Assembly: GCA_964538485.1 (NCBI GenBank)
Contig: CAZIHJ010000096.1
Location: forward strand, 1-11,484
Source: JBJXHC01 sp964538485
Lineage (GTDB): Bacteria; Bacteroidota; Ignavibacteria; UBA10030; UBA6906
Length of the DNA stretch: 11,484 bases
Direction: 5' to 3'
Under the pieces are notes generated by a model that saw nothing but the letters and a program-made list of their open reading frames with translations, searched no databases and was not told where the DNA came from. Shown here piece after piece: positions 6,073 to 11,484 of this stretch; position 1 is the first letter of the stretch; every line of letters begins with the position of its first letter. The position numbers and the translations under genes are program-made.

Positions 6073-6944
6073 TGATAGAGAGTTCCTGTGTTGATGACCG
6101 GCTGTGCCTCGTGATCAGAGACCAGTGCAACCATCAGGTTATTCACCATGGTTGCTTTCTTTTCTTCATCAAGGTTGATAATGTTGTGATCGCTCAACAT
6201 CTTGAGTGCGCTTTCCACCATTCCAACCGCGCCTTCGACAATCTTCTGCCGGGCGGCGACAATCGCCTGTGCCTGCTGCCGTCGTAACATTGCCTGGGCA
6301 ATTTCCTGCGCATACGCAAGGTGCGTGATGCGCGATTCGATTACCACAACCCCGGCGATCTCCAATCTTGACTGCAGCTGTTTTTGCAGATTCTCGGCGA
6401 TCTCCTGGGGATTACCACGCAGAGAGGAACGCTCTTCGTCCTGGGCATCATATGGATACTCCGACGCCATCGCACGGATGGCTGTTTCGCTCTGAATGGC
6501 AACGAACTCCTCGAAGTTCTGCACATCGAACAACGCCCTCGCAGACTCAGCCACACGCCACACTACCACCGCGGCTATCTCAATGGGATTGCCGTGCAGA
6601 TCGTTTACCTTGATCCGCTCACTATTGAAGTTTCGAATACGCAGCGAGATATGCTTCTTTGTGGCAAAGGGGTTCGCCCACCAGAAACCCGCCTCGCGCA
6701 TCGAACCGATGTACTTTCCGAAAAGGACGAGCACACGTGCTTCGTTTGGTTGCACAACGAGAAAACCTGACATCGAAATGACCACAGCGGCGAAAAGTGG
6801 AATAATCAACCAGAGATATCCGGGTTCTTCAGTCCGGATCATGCCAAGAAGAAATAAAAGTATCATCCCGATCAAGGCAATCACGACGAGTACAGCGACG
6901 TACCCATTCACTTTCCTGACGTTTGATTCAACTACGGTGTGCAT
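6069..6944 (-). CDS. SPFH/band 7 domain membrane protein
   Basis: The 291-residue protein has two hydrophobic helices at about 15-36 and 43-63, then an SPFH (stomatin/prohibitin/flotillin/HflK-C) domain at about 60-210. Diagnostic pieces are GFLVVQPNEARVLVLFGKY (60-78), the GFWWANPF motif (86-93), then SLRIRNF, IEIAAVVVWRV, a helical region, and ESRITHLAYAQEIAQAML (203-220), followed by an Ala/Gln-rich coiled stretch to about 245. SPFH proteins oligomerise on the inner membrane and organise microdomains or control proteases such as FtsH; the exact partner here is unknown. No NfeD-type protease is adjacent. ATG 6944 has a strong GGGAGG 6 bases upstream. It is the first gene of a two-gene operon with the RHH protein and is divergent from the SDR gene at 7073. 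Confidence 0.93.
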   Translation of the reverse strand: MHTVVESNVRKVNGYVAVLVVIALIGMILLFLLGMIRTEEPGYLWLIIPLFAAVVISMSGFLVVQPNEARVLVLFGKYIGSMREAGFWWANPFATKKHISLRIRNFNSERIKVNDLHGNPIEIAAVVVWRVAESARALFDVQNFEEFVAIQSETAIRAMASEYPYDAQDEERSSLRGNPQEIAENLQKQLQSRLEIAGVVVIESRITHLAYAQEIAQAMLRRQQAQAIVAARQKIVEGAVGMVESALKMLSDHNIINLDEEKKATMVNNLMVALVSDHEAQPVINTGTLYQ

Positions 6945-6958
6945 AAGTCCCTCCCATA

Positions 6959-6994
6959 ATATGATATGAATATGATATCATATAAATATCATAG
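6959..6994. promoter_or_regulatory. Four-site symmetric operator (ATATGATAT array) on the SPFH promoter
   Basis: ATATGATAT occurs at 6959-6967 and again 11 bp later at 6970-6978. Its inverse, ATATCATAT, lies at 6975-6983, and an ATATCATAG variant 11 bp later at 6986-6994. The 36-bp block is symmetric at 15 of 18 pairs about 6976.5. Repeats spaced by one helical turn are what cooperative RHH dimers (Arc, MetJ type) use. It covers the -10 box and spacer of the promoter at 6972-7000. Confidence 0.7.
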
Positions 6995-7000
6995 AGTCAA
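6972..7000 (-). promoter_or_regulatory. Sigma-70-type promoter of the SPFH-RHH operon
   Basis: On the minus strand TTGACT (6995-7000) is followed after 17 bases by TATCAT (6972-6977). It lies about 28 bp upstream of the SPFH ATG. Nearly all of it is inside the symmetric operator. Other AT-rich hexamers in the array could also serve as -10, so the exact start is uncertain. Confidence 0.6.
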
Positions 7001-7018
7001 GTCCCACCAGTGAATTTC

Positions 7019-7047
7019 TTGTGTATGATTCCCATAAAAAGTAGATA
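7019..7047 (+). promoter_or_regulatory. Possible promoter of the SDR gene
   Basis: TTGTGT (7019-7024), 17 bases, then TAGATA (7042-7047) is an imperfect sigma-70 match about 25 bp before the TTG start at 7073. It is divergent from and adjacent to the SPFH promoter, so the RHH operator could affect both directions. Confidence 0.35.
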
Positions 7048-7072
7048 TTGCTGTCAATGACGGGAAACTGCA

Positions 7073-7738
7073 TTGAAACGACCACGAAAAATCTACATCA
7101 CCGGCGCTACGGGGTACATTGGCCAGGGTCTCGCTCCGCTCTTGATTACAAGGGGACACGAAGTGAAAGCTCTGGTGAGAAAAGGCTCCGAGCATAAAGT
7201 GCCGAGAGGATGTTCTGTCATTGTCGGGGACGCATTGGATCGCACAACCTTTGCAGATAGTGTTTACCCGGCGGATACACTCATTCACATGGTCGGTGTT
7301 GCACATCCGGGTCCGTCGAAAGCCAGTCAGTTTCGAGAAATAGATCTGGTCTCTGTACGCGAGTCGGTGATTGCCGCCAAAGAGGCGGGAGTTTCACATT
7401 TCATCTATCTCAGTGTCAGTCAGCCGTCAAACTTCATGCGTGCGTACGTGGATGTCCGGGCAGAAGGAGAACGGTTGATCGGGGAAAGTGGAATGAACGG
7501 AACGTTTGTAAGGCCGTGGTATGTCCTCGGGCCGGGACATCGGTGGCCCTATCTGCTTCTTCCGGCGTACTGGTTGATGGAGAGAATACCGGCGACGCGA
7601 GAGAAGGCAACTCATTACGGCCTGGTAACACTCCAACAGATGTTAGACACTGTGATCCATGCCGTTGAAAATCCGCCCTCGGGAACGAGAATCGTGGATG
7701 TGAAAGGAATACGTTCGTCGTCTCCTCCTCAGAAATGA
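7073..7738 (+). CDS. NAD(P)-binding atypical SDR / NmrA-like epimerase-family protein
   Basis: This 221-residue protein has a Rossmann fold with the extended/atypical SDR glycine motif TGATGYIG (10-17) after the first strand. A basic residue after strand 2 (ALVRKGS, R36) suggests NADP preference. GD at 52-53 and the AxTLIHMVG strand (69-75) follow. The usual YxxxK catalytic pair is Y125-x3-R129 here, so classic dehydrogenase chemistry is doubtful. Many NmrA-like and NDUFA9-like members also lack it and serve as sensors, assembly factors or quinone-linked reductases. TTG at 7073 is the only start that leaves the first strand complete: an in-frame TGA lies at 7058-7060 and no ATG falls between. 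A weak GGGAA precedes it. The protein is shorter than typical 290-residue relatives. The gene is divergent from SPFH. Confidence 0.85.
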   Translation: MKRPRKIYITGATGYIGQGLAPLLITRGHEVKALVRKGSEHKVPRGCSVIVGDALDRTTFADSVYPADTLIHMVGVAHPGPSKASQFREIDLVSVRESVIAAKEAGVSHFIYLSVSQPSNFMRAYVDVRAEGERLIGESGMNGTFVRPWYVLGPGHRWPYLLLPAYWLMERIPATREKATHYGLVTLQQMLDTVIHAVENPPSGTRIVDVKGIRSSSPPQK

Positions 7739-7774
7739 TCATTCAACTTCCCGGGAGAGCAAGACACTGTACGC

Positions 7775-7803
7775 TTGAAACTTCCCAATTGAATCGCTAC
7801 CAT
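7775..7803 (+). promoter_or_regulatory. Possible promoter of xdhA
   Basis: TTGAAA (7775-7780), 17 bases, then TACCAT (7798-7803) is a fair sigma-70 match about 54 bp upstream of the chosen ATG at 7857. The expected transcription start, near 7810, is next to the palindrome at 7814-7828. Confidence 0.4.
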
Positions 7804-7813
7804 AGGCACACAC

Positions 7814-7828
7814 AAACACATTGTGTTT
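7814..7828. promoter_or_regulatory. 15-bp palindrome in the xdhA leader, possible operator
   Basis: AAACACA-T-TGTGTTT is a perfect 7-bp inverted repeat around one base. It is too tightly spaced to fold as RNA, but it suits a dimeric DNA-binding protein. It lies just after the predicted promoter and 28 bp before the xdhA ATG. No regulator gene is adjacent. Confidence 0.4.
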
Positions 7829-7856
7829 CTTCCTCGTAACAGGTTTGGGTCAAGGT

Positions 7857-9311
7857 ATGTCCGTGGTTTCGTTTGTTTTAGATGGCCGGTTGGTGAATAT
7901 TGATTTCGTCGATTCACCCTACCGGCCAACGACGACGGTCTTGAACTATCTCCGCAGTCTTCCCGATCACAAAGGAGTGAAGGAAGGCTGTGCAGAAGGG
8001 GACTGCGGCGCTTGTACTGTGGTGGTGGGTGAAGTCGGTTCAGACAATCGCATCCACTACAAGTCGATCGATTCCTGTCTTGTCTTTCTTCCAATGGTAA
8101 ACGGTAAACATCTCGTCACAGTGGAGAATCTTTCCTCAGGTGACGGCGCACTGCATCCCGTACAACAAGCAATGGTGGAAACGGGCGGAAGTCAGTGCGG
8201 ATTTTGCACACCCGGTATCATCATGTCGCTCTTCTCGCTCTATAAGAACTCCAACCATCCCGATCGGGCCGAGATCGACGAGGCGCTGACCGGCAACCTA
8301 TGTCGGTGTACCGGCTACAAGCCCATCGTGGAAGCTGCGGCGAAATCCTGTGTGCGCAGCGGCGTTGATCATCTGAATGAACAGGAGGACCACGTTGCCG
8401 AAATGCTGACATTGATTCCAGCAACGTCATTCCAATGGAAGACCACGCAGCAGGAATATTTCCAGCCGGTCACGTTGAGTGAGGCGCTTGCATTCAAACA
8501 GCAGCATGCGGACGCAGTTGTCATTACCGGTGCAACCGATGTTGCTCTGCGCGTAACGAAGCGTCACGAGCTGTTGAAGACGGTACTTGATCTCTCTGCG
8601 CTTGATGAATTGAGATACCATGCCGATGACACTCAAGCCATGACACTCGGTGCAGGACTGACATTGACCGAAGTTTCCGATAAGGTTCGTGAACCGTTTC
8701 CGGCACTGCATTCCATGCTCGCGGTCTTTGGCTCACAGCAGATCCGCAATCTTGCAACACTGGGGGGCAACCTCGGCACTTCGTCGCCGATTGGTGACAC
8801 GCTTCCCGTGTTGATGGCCTACAATGCGAGGGTGGTGCTCGCCAATACCTCAGGTAACCGCGAAGTTCCCGTCAACGATTTCTTCAAAGGATACCGGCAG
8901 ACCGAACGTCGTGCCGATGAGTTGATCACAGGAGTTGTTATTCCCAAACTTCCACCCAATACGCTTGTCAGATCATACAAAGTCTCCAAGCGCAAGGACC
9001 TCGACATCTCCACCGTAAGCGCCGGTTTCCGTCTCCAGATAAATCCCCGGAACAATGTCGTCGAGTCGATCCGACTTGCATACGGCGGCATGGCCGAGAC
9101 GACAAAGCGTGCGCGGAAAGCTGAGCAGTTCCTGATCGGCAAGAAATGGGAGCGGGAATCCATTGAGCAGGCGATGCCGCTGGTGGATACCGAGTTCACG
9201 CCGATCTCCGATGCGCGCAGTGGAGCGGAGTTCAGGCGCGTTGCGGCGAGGAATCTGTTGTTGAAGTTTTGGAATGACACTAAACAGACCAAGGCCTCGG
9301 ATCAACCGTGA
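7857..9311 (+). CDS. xdhA: Xanthine dehydrogenase small subunit (2x[2Fe-2S] + FAD)
   Basis: The 484-residue protein carries the electron-transfer half of a xanthine dehydrogenase-type molybdenum hydroxylase. A plant-type [2Fe-2S] domain has ligands C45, C50, C53 and C74 (CAEGDCGACT). A second all-helical [2Fe-2S] domain has C114, C117, C149 and C151 (CGFCTPG and CRCTGY). The FAD domain covers about 200-370, with GATDVAL (225-231) and IRNLATLGGNLGTSSPIGD (296-314). The C-terminal CO-dehydrogenase-flavoprotein domain ends the chain. In the holoenzyme, electrons from hypoxanthine or xanthine oxidation at the Mo centre pass through these clusters to FAD and NAD+. The ATG at 7857 is chosen because MSVVSFVLDGR begins the ferredoxin fold; the frame reaches back to a TTG at 7821 inside a palindrome. 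No xdhB or xdhC is adjacent, which is unusual. Confidence 0.94.
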   Translation: MSVVSFVLDGRLVNIDFVDSPYRPTTTVLNYLRSLPDHKGVKEGCAEGDCGACTVVVGEVGSDNRIHYKSIDSCLVFLPMVNGKHLVTVENLSSGDGALHPVQQAMVETGGSQCGFCTPGIIMSLFSLYKNSNHPDRAEIDEALTGNLCRCTGYKPIVEAAAKSCVRSGVDHLNEQEDHVAEMLTLIPATSFQWKTTQQEYFQPVTLSEALAFKQQHADAVVITGATDVALRVTKRHELLKTVLDLSALDELRYHADDTQAMTLGAGLTLTEVSDKVREPFPALHSMLAVFGSQQIRNLATLGGNLGTSSPIGDTLPVLMAYNARVVLANTSGNREVPVNDFFKGYRQTERRADELITGVVIPKLPPNTLVRSYKVSKRKDLDISTVSAGFRLQINPRNNVVESIRLAYGGMAETTKRARKAEQFLIGKKWERESIEQAMPLVDTEFTPISDARSGAEFRRVAARNLLLKFWNDTKQTKASDQP

Positions 9312-9359
9312 CCACATTTTTCCAACACTCCATTAATCCATTACTCCGACCAGCATTTC

Positions 9360-10313
9360 ATGCGCACTGACACCATCCACAAGCTCGAGGCTGAAGGCCT
9401 GATCACCAGTGAGCAACGCGCACACCTCACGCGCATCTACGATCGCTCATTGTTCTCTCTCTACTATGAACTGAAAACGATGCTGTACTTCGGCGTGCTG
9501 CTTTTTACGACAGGCGCCGGGATATTAGTGTATCAGAACATCGATTCCATCGGTCATCAGGCAATCATCGGCTTTCTCTCGCTGCTAGCATGTATCTGCT
9601 TCTGGTATGCAACACGACAGAAGCTGCCTTACTCCCATGCGGAAGTCAAGAGTCCGGGAATGCTCTACGACTATATCCTGTTGCTCGGCTGTCTCCTGTT
9701 TGCCACAGTCATCGGGTATGTGCAGTATCAATATGAGATCTTCGGTCAGCAATGGGGGTTGAGTGCACTGGTTCCGGCGCTGGTGTTTCTCTTCGTTGCG
9801 TATTCCTACGATCACCGCGGCGTGTTATCGCTGGGCATTGCCGGACTCGCCTCGTGGCTCGGGCTCTCGATTTCGCCCGTGGAGTTGATGAAACAGGATA
9901 TCTTTGCCACGGACCCGTTGATCGTGACTGGTGTGGGCTTTGGCGCTGTCGTATGCACGGCTGCGCTTGTCCTTGACCGTTACGGAATCAAAAAGCATTT
10001 CACATTCACGGCGCTGAACATCGGCTCGCACATCCTGTTCATTGCCTGTCTTGCTGCGTTGTTCACATTTGGTCAGGATTGGATATACTTCATTCTTCTT
10101 ATGGCCTGTTGTGCAGCCGGGATTGTCTATGCGCGGAGAGAACAATCGTTCATGTTCCTTCTCATCTCCACTGTGTACGGATACATCGGCCTCACGTATA
10201 TGTTCAGGGATTTCTTTCTGGCGGCGTTTGGTCTGTACTTCTATTTCATTGCATCATGCGGGGCGATTATCTACTTCATTTTCAATTATAAGAAATTCCT
10301 GGCGCGAGCATGA
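9360..10313 (+). CDS. DUF2157 family multi-pass membrane protein
   Basis: A cytoplasmic N-terminus (TIHKLEAEGLITSEQRAHL, residues 5-23) is typical of DUF2157 proteins. It is followed by about ten hydrophobic segments, roughly at 41-58, 66-84, 103-123, 134-148, 155-170, 186-205, 217-237, 241-257, 265-281 and 285-309, in a 317-residue chain. The LYYELKTMLYFGVLLFTTGAGILVYQNID stretch (about 34-62) is the most recognisable part. The function of DUF2157 is unknown. ATG 9360 has no visible Shine-Dalgarno sequence and lies 48 bp after xdhA without a clear terminator, so read-through from xdhA is possible. Its TGA overlaps the ATG of the next membrane gene by 4 bp (ATGA, 10310-10313). Confidence 0.85.
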   Translation: MRTDTIHKLEAEGLITSEQRAHLTRIYDRSLFSLYYELKTMLYFGVLLFTTGAGILVYQNIDSIGHQAIIGFLSLLACICFWYATRQKLPYSHAEVKSPGMLYDYILLLGCLLFATVIGYVQYQYEIFGQQWGLSALVPALVFLFVAYSYDHRGVLSLGIAGLASWLGLSISPVELMKQDIFATDPLIVTGVGFGAVVCTAALVLDRYGIKKHFTFTALNIGSHILFIACLAALFTFGQDWIYFILLMACCAAGIVYARREQSFMFLLISTVYGYIGLTYMFRDFFLAAFGLYFYFIASCGAIIYFIFNYKKFLARA

Positions 10314-11484
10314 TCGCCTACAACACAGAATGGCTCGATGCGCTTCATATCTCTCGCGAAGCAAAACAGTGGCGCGCAAGCAGTATCATATCCGATGGAC
10401 AGTATTCCGCCATCAAGGCGAAATTCACCACACCGCTCTACACGCCGAATCTCTTCATCCGGATTGCGCTGTTCATTTTCTCATATATTGCCCTGAGCGG
10501 ATTCTCCGGCATGGTGTTCTTGTTTGTTACCTTGATTGGCGAACGTGGACTTGGTGTTGTCGGAATTCTGGTGGGAATATCGTTGGCTTTGGTGCTCGAA
10601 CTCCTCGTCAAGCGCCGCCATTTGTACAAGGCCGGCATTGACGATGCGCTTTTGTACGCCTCGCTCGGTTTCACCGTTGGCGGCGCCGTGTGGCTCTACC
10701 TGGATATGGTTGCAGGAACAACGTTCTGGGTTATTCCGTGGCTCATCGCTTTACCGTTCCTCCTCTGGGGCGCTGTGCGGTTTGCCGACCGTCTGGTGAC
10801 CGCTGCAGCGTACATCTGTGTGCTGGGGATTGTGTTCACACCGTTGCTTGAGAGTGGACCGGTCGGGAAGTCAATCCTGCCGTTTGCGGCGATGGTTGTC
10901 GCAATCATTTCTTACGTTCTCGCCCGCAAATTCAAAGACAAGAAAGCCCTGCACCCGTACGAGGATTGTCTCTTCGTCGTCGAGTTGCTCGCCCTTGCAA
11001 CATTCTATGCCGCGGGGAATTACTACATCGTTCGCGAGCTGAACCAAGTGCTGATGAATACAACGATTGCAGAGGGCGAGGATATTTCTCTGGCATTCCT
11101 GTTCTATACGCTCACCGCCCTCACGCCGGTTGCGTACATCATCAGAGGGCTGATGATCCGTGACCATCTCCTGTTGCGCACCGGCTTGATTGCCGCGGTG
11201 CTTTCTGTGCTGACGTTCAGATATTATTTCCATGTTATACCACCGGAGGTAGCGCTCACGATTGCAGGGATTGTGCTCTTTGTTCTTGCGATTGCCGCTA
11301 CGCGACACCTACGGACCCGGCGCGATGGCTACACCGACAAACATCTGTTGCACGAGAAACTCAAAGGTCTGGATGCTGAAGCGTTCTTGGTTTCACAAAC
11401 TCTCGGAGCTTCGCCGCAGGCTCAGCCCGTTGAGAAGAAATTTGAAGGTGGTGGCGGAGAATTTGGCGGTGGTGGGGCAGGTGG
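10310..11484 (+). CDS. Multi-pass membrane protein with glycine-rich tail, partner of DUF2157 (3' partial)
   Basis: The frame opens at ATG 10310, overlapping the DUF2157 stop, and stays open to the window end (391 residues). The first ~40 residues are soluble (WLDALHISREAKQWRASSII) and echo the DUF2157 N-terminus: a tryptophan-containing amphipathic segment, then 'SIISDGQYSAIKAKF'. About ten hydrophobic segments follow between residues 48 and 340, such as FIRIALFIFSYIALSGFSGM and LGVVGILVGISLALVLELLV. A cytoplasmic-looking charged region comes next (about 343-375), then a glycine run (FEGGGGEFGGGGAG) at the window edge. Gly-rich FGGGG tails are common at the ends of bacterial membrane proteins, and the stop is probably only a few codons beyond the edge. 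It is not assigned to a named family. The overlap implies coupled expression and a possible complex with the DUF2157 protein. Confidence 0.85.
   Translation, partial: MIAYNTEWLDALHISREAKQWRASSIISDGQYSAIKAKFTTPLYTPNLFIRIALFIFSYIALSGFSGMVFLFVTLIGERGLGVVGILVGISLALVLELLVKRRHLYKAGIDDALLYASLGFTVGGAVWLYLDMVAGTTFWVIPWLIALPFLLWGAVRFADRLVTAAAYICVLGIVFTPLLESGPVGKSILPFAAMVVAIISYVLARKFKDKKALHPYEDCLFVVELLALATFYAAGNYYIVRELNQVLMNTTIAEGEDISLAFLFYTLTALTPVAYIIRGLMIRDHLLLRTGLIAAVLSVLTFRYYFHVIPPEVALTIAGIVLFVLAIAATRHLRTRRDGYTDKHLLHEKLKGLDAEAFLVSQTLGASPQAQPVEKKFEGGGGEFGGGGAG

Noticed and set aside
5905..6944. Toxin-antitoxin module including the RHH protein
   Set aside because: The partner is an SPFH membrane protein and no small toxin-like gene is adjacent; autoregulation explains the RHH protein and the operator better.
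7821..7856. TTG start for xdhA at 7821
   Set aside because: It adds a 12-residue tail (MCFFLVTGLGQG) not expected before the ferredoxin fold and begins inside the 15-bp palindrome; ATG 7857 fits the family start.
10042..10641. 199-codon plus-strand frame across the DUF2157/partner junction
   Set aside because: It is out of frame with two overlapping membrane genes whose hydrophobic patterns are coherent; the predicted protein is rich in Arg, Ser and Cys with no motif.

Overview
The window looks like a chromosomal stretch from a member of the FCB group of bacteria (Bacteroidota, Ignavibacteriota and relatives). The main reason is the first protein, which ends in a type IX secretion sorting domain with the NYPNPFNPST signature typical of Ignavibacteria-like lineages. 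The rest is housekeeping and accessory single genes in short operons. I see no phage, CRISPR array, rRNA, tRNA or transposase gene.

Layout: (1) 1-2190, plus strand, the 3' part of a large secreted protein whose start lies outside the window. (2) 2203-2231, a near-perfect palindrome between convergent genes. (3) 2240-2814, minus strand, a translationally coupled pair of a four-helix membrane protein and a small XRE-type regulator. A consensus promoter precedes it, bracketed by two inverted copies of an 18-bp operator-like sequence. (4) 2954-3567, minus strand, a ferritin gene with a good intrinsic terminator. (5) 3629-3874, minus strand, a DUF2442 protein. (6) 3946-4078, a small non-coding element with terminal inverted repeats and a flanking direct repeat, carrying two copies of a covarying stem-loop; a third copy lies behind ferritin. 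(7) 4169-5863, plus strand, a CPA2/Kef-type cation:proton antiporter with a C-terminal nucleotide-binding-like domain. (8) 5905-6944, minus strand, an SPFH/band-7 membrane protein coupled to a 55-residue ribbon-helix-helix protein, with a four-site 36-bp symmetric operator on its promoter. (9) 7073-7738, plus strand, an atypical SDR protein divergent from SPFH. (10) 7857-9311, plus strand, a xanthine dehydrogenase FeS/FAD subunit with no molybdopterin subunit beside it. (11) 9360-11484, plus strand, a DUF2157 membrane protein overlapping a second multi-helix membrane protein that runs off the window with a glycine-rich tail.

The genes do not form one pathway. The strongest common theme is local self-regulation: two two-gene cassettes (membrane protein + XRE, and SPFH + RHH) each end in a tiny DNA-binding protein overlapping the membrane gene by 4 bp, and each has a symmetric repeated site on its own promoter. 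The 55-residue RHH gene, the final partial membrane gene and the TIR element are easily missed by length-based gene calling.
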